A DNA stretch of 64,000 bases from Epiperipatus broadwayi (Eukaryota; Onychophora; Udeonychophora; Euonychophora; Peripatidae): assembly GCA_028023455.1 (NCBI GenBank), contig JAQFVV010000031.1, positions 556,001-620,000 on the forward strand, read 5' to 3'. The position numbers and the translations under genes are program-made. Under the pieces are notes generated by a model. The model was given only the letters and a program-made list of their open reading frames with translations. It did no database searches and was not told the DNA's origin. This document shows positions 25,201-37,500 of this stretch, piece by piece (the stretch's first letter is position 1; every line of letters begins with the position of its first letter).

Positions 25201-27063
25201 AAACTATGACTTTAAACTATTATGTTTATCAGCAGTTCCAAGGATCGTCTATCCAACATTTGAAAAATAATCACTAACAATAATAAATTGAAATCTTTCA
25301 CTGTGAGATGCTTCTTGAGACAATTTTCCATATTTATGTCAATTTTTTCATACATAACTATTATGAAACTTAATGAAATCAGTAATTAACAAACCAAGTC
25401 AAACATATATTTAAATGTTAATTCTTTGAAATATTGATTAATAAATTATTTTCATTTAAATCCTTCATTTCATCCATTTTATATACAAATTTCTTTTTCT
25501 TGTGATAAATATCAATAAGTTTCTTGAAATTAAGTCTCTTAGAATATAATTTTTAATTTATTTAACAGATTTAAGTTTATCTCTTCCTCATGAATTCTCC
25601 TCTTTTTATATTGCTTACTTTAATAAAACTTATAATAATTAAATAGAAGACTTATCTTGATTATATACTTTTATTTATTAAGAATAAACATTTATTATCC
25701 TATTCATTTGATTAAAATTAATGTTGCTTTAAAATACGACAAATATTCATCATTAAATAACAATATTTTTTTTAATTTGAACAGTACAAGTTACGATTGA
25801 TAGCATTAATTATTTTCAATTTTTCATCTCAATTATCCATTATATTAAAGTTCTATACCTTTTCTTCAATTAATTCATGACAGTGTTATTCTTATCTTGA
25901 TTTGGTTCCTTTTATTAATCAAACTATCATTTAACTTATTCAATAAAGTAGAGATAAATTGAAAATGTTTTCTTACGTGAATGATTATCCAGTTTTTAAT
26001 TACTTGTAACAAATTACTTGTATCCTTCTCCATTTTTCCATTTATAACAATAATATATACTGGCAACTTTTTCTGTACTAGCATTTTAAAATTGTAGATA
26101 GACTCCTCAAATTATAACTTGTGACCGATGAAGAAATTAGTTTAGATTACTCTATCATTTTGTTCAACTTCTTTTAAGCACTTTATTTTTATTCCTTGCA
26201 GATTAATTGACTTATAACTGTTGTATAAAATAAAATATTTTTATAATTTTGATAAATTTTACCAATATTTCATACAATTATTTAATTTAGTTACTGGTTT
26301 CATTTTCCCCTCAGACTGTCTGCCAATTCTGTCAAAATTCCCCCCAACATGATGTGGAAACCAATTGCTTAACTCTCATTAGTCAATAACTTGAAAATTG
26401 TTTATCAGTTCAATATTTAATTTATTTTAAAAAACATACAAACAAAAAAAATTTAATAAATATTTTAAAACTGATGAAATTCAATTGTTTTAATTGAAAT
26501 TTTAAATTATTTATTTCTTCAGTTTCATAAAAATATTTTAATAGAAATATTAAAATCAATGATATTTTATTATCATTATAATTATTTTAAAGATATATTA
26601 TTAAAATTACATACTGATATAGAAAATGAAAATAACTACAAATAAAAAAAATGTATATTTATTATTTCTTTTAAATTCTCTATTAATAGTCATATATTAA
26701 ATTATTAGTGCCAATTATATTTTTTTTAATTTAAAATTTTGGTCTATTAGATACATTTTATATACTCTCTTATTACAGTGAACCAATTACAAGATTACTA
26801 TATATATATATATATGAGAGAGCTGTTCAATAAAAGAATTGAACTGCATTTTGATGCTAATATATTTAAACTTTAGTGAAGTACTATACTTAAAAAATTT
26901 TATCAGTGTACTACTTATGCTATTTATTTAATTTGTCTGTTTTTGTTATTATAAAAGTTTTAAAAAACATATTTTCCTTTTAAAATTTATTCACACCCAA
27001 ATTAATTAATTTTTAAAATATTTAATGTTTATAAAAATCCTATGTGAGAAAGCAATCATGATA
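22220..27063. other. Long AT-rich stretch, G-depleted from about 22560 to 26340
   Basis: No gene, RNA or transposon terminus was recognised. From about 22560 to 26340 the plus strand has several times more C than G. Open frames at 23988-24248 and 24351-24545 look like by-products of that bias. A 12-base C run followed by an A run lies at 25108-25131. The composition is the mirror of the G-rich LINE at 1-2333, so an unrecognisably old antisense retroelement is possible, but no protein motif was found. Confidence 0.4.
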
Positions 27064-27065
27064 TA

Positions 27066-27936
27066 CACCTGGCTCTCTTTTTACGCGGACTTATTTAACA
27101 CGATTTTGAAGTTACGTGATTCGTGTTTCACCAGAAGTCGATTTCCGATAATGCGCTATTACTTTAAATAATAAATTTCGCGCACTTACGTTATATTGAA
27201 AGTAATAGCACATTATTGGAATTCGACTTTCATCTTAGTAATTTCAATATTTTCAGTGCTTCATAATAGTAAGATTTTATGCAATAATGAAATTAAAATC
27301 ATGATTTCCACATTTTATGTATACACATATTAAATTTTACAAGATTATAATGTAAATTTGTTCAAACATTGTGCGTGTTAATTTTGCATTTTAAATCACA
27401 TTGTTTTTGCTTTTTAAAAAAGAACGTAATCAATTATTATTTTCTTATTAATGACACTAATCATTAACGTGCTCTTAAATTCCAATGAGAGCTAAATGGT
27501 TGTATGTCTGGATATCGTGAGCTTCGTAAACAATTAATAAAATCATCGTCTCAAAGATTAATTACTAATTATGTTGTCACCAGAAAATCATAATAATTAA
27601 AATGTGTATAAAAAAATGTAAATTACTGTACTGTAAATTATGCATAAAAATATATTATTTTGAATAAAATTAAATATTATAGTTAAAAAAAGTTTGTCTT
27701 GTATCAATTTTTTTCAAATTTGAAATTTTTTATTAGTCATATTTTATTTCCTTATTTTTTTTTTTTTGCGTGAATTTTAAAGTAATTTTACATTGGTGCT
27801 TTGCTTTTACGTGAATTTTGAAAAATCACAGACCACATCCCCCCTTTTTCAATGTAAGTTACATCTATTTTTGCGCGATTTCATTTGCGCGTGTTTTCTG
27901 AGGAACCTATCTATCGTGAAAAACGAGACCCAGGTG
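27066..27936. mobile_element. TA-flanked inverted-repeat element, copy A (non-autonomous)
   Basis: An 871-bp element bounded by TA dinucleotides. The left end is CACCTGGCTCTC and the right end, reverse-complemented, is CACCTGGGTCTCGTTTTT, giving short terminal inverted repeats. Its left half matches the reverse complement of the right half of copy B (57464-58710), and the other halves also match, so the two are copies of one family in opposite orientation. No transposase frame is visible. TA target sites and ends of this kind suggest a Tc1/mariner-superfamily (possibly pogo/Tigger-like) parent; that is inference. Confidence 0.75.
27135..27229. repeat. Internal palindrome of copy A
   Basis: Arms of 36 bases at 27135-27170 and 27194-27229 are nearly complementary (shared core GCTATTACTTT; few mismatches), with a 23-base loop. 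In copy B the corresponding palindrome has lost its centre. Confidence 0.75.
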
Positions 27937-27938
27937 TA

Positions 27939-29558
27939 TATAAAATAATATTACTAGTTTTATTTATATCTAGTACTTGCCAATAAGTTCAATAAAAGTT
28001 ATAACATCCAAGATTAAAATATTTTAATTTCATTAGCAATATTCATAATTTATATTAAATAAATAATATCCTCCATCTGATTTCAAAAGATTTAATCAAA
28101 ATAGAATTATAAACATTGGTTGGTTCAATAGATATAAAGAAGAAAATAATGTGAATTATTTTATCAAATTCTAATAAGAATCATAGCATGTTAAGAATTT
28201 TGAAATATAAAATTTAATTTTAATAATTGTAATTTAAACAAAATTTTGACTTTATTATTTGTTCTTTTTGTTAATTATTTAGTAAAACTTATTCTTTATT
28301 ATTTAAAGTCATGCATTCATTAGTCTATAAAATGAAAGGTCTATAATATAAGAAAAATAGTTATCAAAAATAAATATATTAGACATACAAATTATATTAA
28401 AGTCAGATTCATAACAGAAAAAAAAATGTTAATAAAGTTTATTTAATGCATAAATTATTCCAATGATACTCAAATATAAGGTTAGATAGGGAAAATAGTT
28501 TATATTAAACAGTACATGTGATTATCAAGTAATCTTTATAATAAAATTCTAAATTTGTTTTGTAGTCCTCTAATGGTGTTTATCTATCTTAAGTATATAT
28601 GATAATTCTTAAAATGAATATAGTGATTTTTTTTATAATCCTAATTTAAAAAATACAATTGTTTATGAAAATTGATATTTCAGTTTGCGCATATTAACTT
28701 TTCATCATTTCTAGCAGAATTTTATTATAAATAACTTGATATATATATACAAAGAATGATCTGTCATTAAGGTACATATCTATTTAAACTACTGACCAAT
28801 TTATATTTGTGTGTGCAATTTTTAATAAATATTTTATTATTTTAGAAATTTATATATGTAAACTACATTAATGTAGTTTTTTTCTTCACATAATAATTAA
28901 AACTTAAATATAAAACCTATTTAAAAAACTTTTGAAATTCGATAAAATATTTTACAAACATAAAATTTCAAATTATATTAAAATTTATAAAAATGAAATC
29001 TATATCAGCTTGCATATAAAACATCTCTAAATGCTATGTGAATAATTGCAATAATTTTTTTTTAATTATATATATATATATAGTAGTAAAAAAAATAGAT
29101 GAAGTATATACACTGAAATGATGTTCACTGAGCAAGTTGGTTGTAAAGTTAATATTACAAGTCAAAGTAGAAGATAATAAAATTTAAAATATATTTTTGA
29201 TTTTTAAAATAGATTTAAATAGCACATGCTTATTGTTTGAAGCTAAAAATTAGCATTCTATTCTAGAAGAAAAAAAAATTATGGAGAAGTTTAACTTTGT
29301 ATTTTTAAGAAAAGAAATGTATAATTTTAAAACTTCAAAAATTTTAAAGAAAAAAATAGATATTCCATTCAAATTATGTAAATTCAGTTTTTATTATTTT
29401 TATAATGCCTACTTGGCAAATGAATCTACAATGAAATCTGTTATTGTTTTTTTCACTAATGAAGATTCCCAGTAAATGTATTTTCTAAATAAATAATCAA
29501 TAAATGGTCAATTCTAATAGGAATATCGACTTGATTGGCTACATGAAATTTTTTTGGT
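27939..29558. other. AT-rich intergenic DNA
   Basis: No gene recognised. Contains short TA tracts (for example near 29065) and A/T runs. Confidence 0.5.
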
Positions 29559-30295
29559 AATCATTTAGTAAGTACTCTGGGATTTTTTTTAATATTTAGG
29601 AGAGTCATTAAACACTACTGAAAATACCAAACAATAATTTATTTATTTTTTTTGGTTTGGACAAGAAAAATAATGTTATGTGTACTTTTTATTAAACAAA
29701 AACTTTAAACAATTTTTAAATTGATGTTTTTTTTCTTTTCAAATTCAGTTTACAAACAAAAAAGAAAACATTGTGGATGTAATGTGTAATTTTTTTGAAA
29801 CCAAATGAAAAAATATTTTTTTATGTGTTATTGAAATATTATATTGGAATGGTGGTAAAAACTATAGGCAACCAATAAACAAATAGTAATAATTTTTTAA
29901 TGACAAATAAAAAAAGGCTTACAAACTACTCCACTGAACATATGGCAAAAAAAACTATGCAATTTTAATGAGCAAAAAAAAATGAATCTTTTTATTGGTA
30001 AGTAACATGAATTTCTAAAAGGAAAGCTATAAGGAAGTTTGGTTAGCTACTGCTATTTTGAAGCAACATTTCCAATTATGTTTATTCTTACACAGGTAAT
30101 GAATATGTGGTTTTATACGATTTTAACCAGAAAAACAAAACAAAAATCAATTTGCTTTTGACTTATTTGACCAAAATTTGCAAAAGAACATCTTAATTTA
30201 AAAGTATATATCAAATTTATTACTTAGTATTTTCAATAATATTCAAAGGTTCCTCCAACTATGCAAAAAAATCCCAGAGTACACACTAAATGATT
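29559..30295. mobile_element. Foldback / MITE-like element with long diverged inverted arms
   Basis: The segment 29559-29589 (AATCATTTAGTAAGTACTCT...) and the reverse complement of 30265-30295 match at 29 of 31 positions. Similarity continues inward for about 60 more bases with more differences (TTGAAAATACTAA-like against CTGAAAATACCAA). Outward similarity is weak, so the true ends and any target-site duplication are uncertain. No coding frame belongs to it. It looks like a non-autonomous DNA element of unknown superfamily; an old inverted duplication is the alternative. Confidence 0.55.
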
Positions 30296-30459
30296 TCTGG
30301 TCTCCAAATTTGTTTTAAATGGCCAAGCAAAATTTATAGGAAATTTCTAGAGTGTCATAAATAAAATATTTTGTTTGAAGCATACTTTTAAATCAAATTC
30401 TAAATAAAATAAAAAATTATCGTTAACTAATTAATAATTCTTATTGACAATTTAATATT

Positions 30460-30474
30460 GTTAAAAGTTTATTT
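30460..30474. repeat. Left target-site duplication of the SINE
   Basis: GTTAAAAGTTTATTT flanks the tRNA-like insertion and is repeated exactly at 30587-30601. Confidence 0.9.
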
Positions 30475-30586
30475 TTTTTATTTTTTAAGTGTCATAGCAT
30501 CGGCCGGGACGCAAACCCGCAACCCAGGCAACTGCCTGCAAGTGCAAGGCAGTCGCGCTGACCTCTCGACCACCAATGCAAGACGG
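30475..30586 (-). mobile_element. tRNA-derived SINE insertion
   Basis: A 112-bp insertion between perfect 15-bp direct repeats. On the minus strand it starts with a short leader (CCGTCTT), continues with a tRNA-like body, and ends in an A-rich tail (CACTTAAAAAATAAAAA). That is the layout of a SINE mobilised by a LINE. The long exact target-site duplication suggests a fairly recent insertion relative to the other elements here. The insertion is GC-rich against its AT-rich flanks. Confidence 0.85.
30497..30579 (-). other. tRNA-like (class II) body of the SINE
   Basis: Read on the minus strand, GCATTGG at the start and CCGATGC at the end pair over all 7 positions (one G-T) as an acceptor stem. 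GGTCGAGAGGTCAGCGCGAC gives a D arm and pol III A box of the Leu/Ser type. ACTGCCT and AGGCAGT pair as an extended anticodon stem with a 9-base loop. GGGTTTGCGTCCC gives a T arm and an imperfect B box. The oversized anticodon loop, changed B box, A-rich tail and target-site duplication argue for a SINE head, not a working tRNA gene. Confidence 0.75.
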
Positions 30587-30601
30587 GTTAAAAGTTTATT
30601 T
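30587..30601. repeat. Right target-site duplication of the SINE
   Basis: An exact second copy of GTTAAAAGTTTATTT. Confidence 0.9.
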
Positions 30602-31698
30602 AGTGGTGTTTATATATGAAAATACTGTTTTGCCATGGGGCAAATAATATTAGTAGCTTATTATAAGAAAACATATTTCAAATAAAAAGGTTTTTTTGTA
30701 TGTAATGAGAATGTATCTTTTAAAATAGTAATTTTAATTAATATGAATTGATATATGTTTTCTTATTAAATTTTTTATTGAATGCTGTTGTTGTTTGAAT
30801 AATATATTTGAGGAAAAAAAAGGATATTAAAAATTGATCATGTTTAGGTAAATCATAACTATTTAGAAAAAGATACGATTGTTAAATTCTATATAAGACT
30901 AATAAAACATTTAGTTATAAATATTAACACAGAATGATTACATGTAATGATGCTTGCAAGTGTATATGTTGAATTGGAATTTTTATATAAAAAATTATTT
31001 CTATTATTAGTTTTGTATTAGAGCTGTCATTTAATTTTTTAAAATGCAATAATATATTAAATATAGCATTATAATTGCAATGCTAGTGGACAAAGATTTT
31101 TGGCTGATTGTACGAGCATTGACGTAATTATATTGAATTAAATAAATTTTATTACAAATAAATTAGTTTTGATATTTATACAAACTTAATTTTTAAAATA
31201 GTTTATGGGTCACTGAAGTTTATAACTGTCAGTGTTATAAATACAATCAGGCTGAATGTGCTAAACATTTACAATTATTTTTTTAATCAATAACATAAAA
31301 TGCTTGGTCTCTGATAAAAAGTTTCATTTATTTATCGATTATTATGATGGCAGAATGACATGGAAGCCAAGTTAAATATCTAAAATCTACCTTTCTTTCA
31401 AATGTACCACAATTTGCTGCTAGTTTATAGAGTATATCCATGATGTATAAATTTATTTTATTTATATTGTTTTGGAGACAGAACAATATGTATACTTAAA
31501 CCACAGTATAGGTAAGATAACTTTAAACTTTAATAAAGTGATAATCATCAAACAATACACAATTCTTAATTTAGGAATAACCATCATTATTGAAGAAAAA
31601 AAAAAGAACTGAAATTTTATATATATTTTTTTATTTTGTTATTACTATCTTATTAATAATGTCATCATTATGTTGAAATATCTGAAGTATATTTATTG
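30602..31698. other. AT-rich intergenic DNA
   Basis: No feature recognised. Confidence 0.5.
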
Positions 31699-31706
31699 AT
31701 CTAGAC
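31699..31706. repeat. Left target-site duplication of hAT element 2 (imperfect)
   Basis: ATCTAGAC here and ATCTTGTC at 34551-34558 agree at 6 of 8 positions, consistent with an old duplication. Confidence 0.55.
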
Positions 31707-34550
31707 CAGCACTTCTTAACCTTTCTTTCATTCATGACCCCTTTTTATCATTGAGATTTTTTTCACGACCCTAGATATTAAATATAAAATAGATATTCCC
31801 ATAAATAATTTATTTCTTTGGTAAACAATATTATAAGTAGTTTTAGGATTTGTTTTAAGTATACAAAAATTAATGAAAGAAAATCATGTTTTAATGAGAC
31901 GGATGTGCTTATCTTTTGCTGCATAACAAATTAAATCTTGGTGAAATATTTGATATTGCTGGACATAAAGCATCTTCAATGTTTTTCAGTTTGAATGATA
32001 TTTGGATTTAATATATATTAAAGCTGAAAAAGTCATGTCACATAAGTATGTGGTGCTGAATGGTAGAAGAACATCTAATGCCATTTCAAAAATTGTGGGA
32101 AATTTAGTCTTAGCTCCGATCCAGAATTCAGTCAAGAATTTTTATGGAAAATCAAGTTTTAAGTTTAATCAGTCAATAACTCAGCAAATTCCTCTTGGGT
32201 TTTATATGGCACGTGATTAATCTCATTAATGTCAATCAAAAATGGTTTTTGAATCCAAGATAACTTTTTGACATCTAAATTCAATAAAAAGTATTTGCAA
32301 AACTGTGTTTCTAGAGTTTTTAAGTTATCTATAATAATTTTTGCAATTAAAGTTTTACAATTATTTTTTTCAATTATGAAATTGTCAATAGTTGAAAACA
32401 TTTCCAATGAAACATTTTCCACCCTATTCTATCAAATGTTAATCTTTTTAATAAAACCTTCAATTTTATCATTCAAAGTAAAAATATTGCTATTTTTTCA
32501 TTGAAGAGACAAGTTAAGATCATTTAGCTTCTCAAAAATATCAAACAAATAGCACAGCTTTGATAGTGATAAGACATTTTGAAAAAGAGCAGCAAGATCA
32601 GATTTTTGTTTGGTTAAAAATATAATAATTTCTTCTTTTAATAACAATAATCTTTTTAAACTTCACCATCTTGACATCCATCTCACTTCTGCCTGTAATA
32701 ATAATTTTTTGTATTCAGAGTCCATGTCTTTACAAAGATTTGAAAATAAACAGCTGTTAAGGGCATGGCTTTTAATAAAATGTGTAATTATGACAACATC
32801 CTGAAGCACATCATTCAATTCTATTGCTATTTTTTTTTTTGCTGCAAGGGCCTCTTGATGAATCAGGCAGTGTGTAAAAGTTACATGATTATTACCAGAA
32901 GCTTTAACAAATGATTTAAAATCAATATTTTCACCAGTCATTGCTTTTGCATCATACTCCAAATCAATTTTTCCATTCTAAATCTTCAGTTTTAAAAAAT
33001 TTGTCTACTTTATTATATATGTCTTTCCCCTCTTGTATGTTCTTCCAAAAAATGACATAATAACAATTCTTCCTCAATATAATGTATCTGACATTTATTA
33101 ATAATTGAGCTATTTTTCAAATATCAGTTGTTTCATCCAAATGAATTGTAAATATTGGGTTTTCTTTAAGTCTAGTAATAAGTTGCTCAAATTGATCATT
33201 GCTAATTTCAGAAATTTTATTAGTGACAGAGTCATTTGACAAAGGAATTTTCTGAATTTCATCACCATATTCACTTCCATGAAGTATTTCTACCATTTTA
33301 ATAGTAGCAGGTAATATAAGATCTTCTCCAATGGTGAATAGCTTTTTATTTTTAGAAATCAGATATGAAACTTCATATGGTGCAAGTAAATATTTTTCAT
33401 TAATAGTTATAAATTTCTCAAAATATTGTTTTTCTTTATTTGAAGTTTTTAACAGTCATTTGAAATATTCTTTTGGTTTATTGACATATGAAAGATGCTT
33501 GGATTCAAAATGCCTTTTTAATTTTGATGGTTTCATACTCTCCATAGAGAAAACATTATTGTAAATTAAACAAAGAGGTTCTTCATTACCACAGAGTTGT
33601 TGAAAGTAAAGCCAAATTGGAGAGATGTCTCATCATTTTTTTTTTCACATCTTAGATGTCTCTTTCTGATTACGAGATCCTGCTTGAAAAGACTTTGTGG
33701 CATTGCCATCTGTATCATTACCTTTGGTATTCAAGTTCAACCATTTATCCATGGCTAAAAAGTATTTTTATCCTAAAATATAAATTAACAGTACTTATTA
33801 GTTAGCAGAGACACCAAGTGGCAGCCGTGTCTTTTGTTTAATTATATGAAGTATATTTACTCCTGTATGTTCCATTTTTTAATATCCCCATATGTTTTAT
33901 TTTTTAATATTTAAAAAATATCAATAAATCAATTATAAATTACCTGTTAAGTTTAAAAAATAGGAATATATTTTTACTTGTTAATAAATAAATGACAATT
34001 AGTTTCAAATAATAAATAAATTTTTATAATAACTAATAGGATAATAAATTTTGAATAAAAAAGTGGAAAAAAAAAGTATACAAGCATTTTTATATGTAAA
34101 AAATAACATCTTTCATAATATTTATTCAAATAAATACTAGCCTTAATTGAGTAAAACAGTAAAATACAATATTGTATTGTTCTTGCAATGTGGACACTTG
34201 TTGAAATGAAACCGAAACAAATAACTTGACAGATATGCATTATATAATCACAATGGCACCAGCCTTATTCTTGTTACTGCAGCATATATTTTGATTCTGA
34301 AATAACTTATATGCTGAAATTGCAATGCAACACATTATGATGGAGTTAGTGTTAATTTTCAATATGTAAATATAATTTACAGCTCATCTTGGCCATCATT
34401 ACGATTTTATAATTGTGCTGTACAGAAAACATAATATATTAAATTAAAGATAATGATGGGATTGCAACTAATATTTCTTTAAATTCATGAATCTGAATTA
34501 AATTTTTGTGACCCCATTTGGGGTCACAATTCACAGTGTAAGAAACACTG
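31707..34550 (-). mobile_element. hAT DNA transposon (element 2), inactive
   Basis: A 2844-bp element. The left end is CAGCACTTCTTAACC and the right end, reverse-complemented, is CAGTGTTTCTTACAC (10 of 15 identical). Subterminal sequence on both sides contains GTGACCCC or its complement, as in many hAT elements. Flanking octamers match at 6 of 8. It carries one decayed transposase gene on the minus strand. The element is a different hAT lineage member from element 1, judged by its protein sequence and ends. Confidence 0.8.
31930..33752 (-). pseudogene. hAT transposase of element 2 (BED-like finger + DDE core), broken
   Basis: It starts at 33752 with MDKWLNLNTKGNDTDGNATK. A BED-like finger follows (PLCLIYNNVFSMESMKPSKL, then KRHFESKH), in which the second Cys of the usual pair is a Tyr. 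A stop follows near 33460. The core has FTIGEDLILPATIKMVEIL, IFTIHLDETTDI (first Asp, near 33140), DAKAMTGENIDF (near 32950) and LLLQAEVRWMSRW (third acidic residue, near 32665-32700). The C-terminal dimerisation part contains MALDVLLPFSTTYLCDMTFS and LIYIKSKY (near 31995-32080). Several stops and frameshifts interrupt it. This is the same broad group as ZBED and SCAND3-type hAT proteins. Confidence 0.8.
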
Positions 34551-34558
34551 ATCTTGTC
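34551..34558. repeat. Right target-site duplication of hAT element 2 (imperfect)
   Basis: ATCTTGTC, matching the left flank at 6 of 8 positions. Confidence 0.55.
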
Positions 34559-37500
34559 AATCAATAAATCATACAAAAAAAATATTCCTTGCACTCAGAA
34601 AAAAAACTTGTATGAGCCCTGAAGAAAAGCAAACTGAGTTTTTATTCTTTCTCAGATAATCCAAGATCTGATATACAAGTATAATTAAAAAATTAAACAA
34701 GAATATAGTGGTGAAGTATTTTAATTAAAGGAATGAAAGTATTTTAGAGTTTGACATTAAATGTTTTAAGCACATATCAAAATATATCATGAGGTTAAGA
34801 TGTTTAAGAATAGAATTCGCATTAAAACTCATGACACATTATAAGTCAGATTATGTTTTTGGTTTCCTAGTCTAATCAGACATGCCTTCTATAATATAAT
34901 AGTTCAGATTTGTACCTTTTAAGTTTGCATAAATATTATGAAAAAGTGTACATCCATTTCCTCTAAAAATAATGTTTACATGTAATTAGTGCAAAAAGAC
35001 GATTCTGGCTTTACAATATATACATAAAAAACAAATAAATGCACTTGCTAGTTTTTATAATACTGAATATTAAATAAATATTAAACATTATCATTATATT
35101 TAAACAGAATAATATTGATCATCATAGGCTAATTTACCAAAATAAACTACTGCCTTTATTAGTTATGCTAGAATCTAAATTTTTCATTCTATACAATACC
35201 ATGGGCACGAGCTTCACTTATAAATAACAGTGAAAATTTTATTTTTTAATGAATTTTATTAGTTTACACAAGTACAATTCACATGTAGAGAATCATAATT
35301 GTACTATTGTTACTTATTAATCTTACATTATACAAATAGATGAATTCATATTATATGCATGTGCACACAGTATTTGCCAATCTTTTTTTATCCTATATTT
35401 ATTTTGTATCAAATGTTAATAGATTCTGTCAAAAAAATTAAATATATAAAAAATCCAAAACACATTTTTTTTTTACATTATTCATGATGCATCAAAATAA
35501 TACTTATATAGTAAAATAAAAAAATATGGTCTCACAATTTAATATACATCATTGCTGAAAAAAAATCACAAATTATTCTTTGATAATTCATATCAACAAT
35601 TTTATATAGGAAAAAATGACCTGCAAAATAAAGTTCACTATTAATTGAAAGTCTTTTCATTTATCTACAAGATCTTGAAAGAACTATGAAGACAAATCCT
35701 TCATGTTCTCTCCACAAGCTTTAGTTGTTAGTGTTGTTACTATATCATTATTTACACAGTAGCAGAACATGAATGAGCTAATCACTCATATTAGACAGTA
35801 TGGTGAGTTTTCTATTATTTCCCAATTTAAGTTCAAGAAAATAGATTTTTTCCTCTGATTCCTGGTAGTTTCAATTGAGATATATATATTGGATTTGCTT
35901 GAAAACAGAAAGAATTTGTCCCTATATGTCTTTTTTACATTTACTATCATGACAGACAAAAATAAATTATATTATCATATCCTATAAGCAGTACAGATTG
36001 CGGGTTAATGGCTGAAGGCAAAAGATGCTAAGAATTATCAGGTTATGGATCATGTGATGTTCTATGGATCTAGCCATTCAATGATCTTTTGTTTGGCTAG
36101 CTGATACTATAATCATTTTACAATGACAAAAATTTACATAAATTGAAAGAAGTGTTTAAGAGTCTTTGGGATGTAAAAAAAAAAAAAAGATGAAGACAAC
36201 TAATTTAAAAAGAAACAATGTATTTTATTAGAAAGAAATATTAAAAACAAATAGAAAAAAAAAAACGATGAGATTAGTTATTAAACTTACTCTGTCAAAT
36301 AGAGATAATTCCATACTTTGATCAGATTATTAATATAGATAAAAACATAATAAATGAAATTAATTACAGAATTAAACTTGGATGAAAAGCTTTTATAAAG
36401 ATAACCCTAAAAGAAACTACATCCACATGTTTAAAAAGGTTTTTAATAATGATTTTACCAAAAATTACTAATGAATCTGATACTTAGACACTTATAGAAG
36501 AGTAATTTATAGTCTTCAGACCACACAGTTAAGTATGGAGAAATGGACCTTGGAAATAACAAAGAAACTCAAAAATGAAATATATGGTGAGAGACTAACT
36601 TATTAAAAGAATTAAAAAGCTAAAAAGGAGATGGGTTGTATCCCCAAAAATTATATTATCTTAAAAACTGTCTATAAATTACATAAGTGAGATAAGGAAG
36701 TTTGCTAAACAAACAATGATTAAAAATATATTTATAATAAAATATATACAATATTTTTTATATTCAGCTTTACTATTATTATTATTATAAAAATTTTTTT
36801 AAAAAAGTTTCAATTAAGCCGCCTAGTAAATACTATTTCTGATTTATTTCTTAATGTAGTATCCATATAAAATGTAAAAACGAATTTATAGAAACATTTT
36901 CTATTAAACAAAAAAAAATATTGTCCTATGATAAATACATGTCATAGTAGTACAATTTCTTTGAACTAAAATTATATTTAATTTAATTGAAAACATTAAC
37001 TATTCCTTTATTATTATTATTACCTTTTTGATAATTATATATTTAAAATTATTTCATGTGTTGCAGACAGTTTTCATCATGAATAATTAAAATTTTTAGT
37101 GGGGCATTGTTTAATAATAGTTAATATACAGTGAAATGCATTACAAAAAAAAAAGCATATAATAAATATTTTAAGTATATTTTTTATTAGAATTATTTCA
37201 CACAAGATAATAAATAAACTTATAAACAAACATATTTAAGGATTTTTTTTCTTTATCCACATTTTGAAATAATATTGCATTCAAATAACTTAAATAATAC
37301 TTAATTATTAATGGGAGCATTTGGTTTCTATTAATTAACCAGAATACATAAATAACCATCTACTATTCTTGTGTGCATATTACATCAAACTGAAATCTGG
37401 GAATCCAATTTAAAATAGTAAATTTCATAAAGTTTTCTATTTTAATAAAAATATATTAAATCTAAATATTTGCTCTAAAAAGAACAATATACCAATCAAA

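Noticed and set aside
30497-30579. Functional class II tRNA gene
   Set aside because: Oversized anticodon loop, imperfect B box, A-rich tail and 15-bp target-site duplication point to a SINE.
32663-32962. 99-residue minus-strand frame as a host gene
   Set aside because: It is the catalytic core remnant of hAT element 2, inside its terminal repeats.
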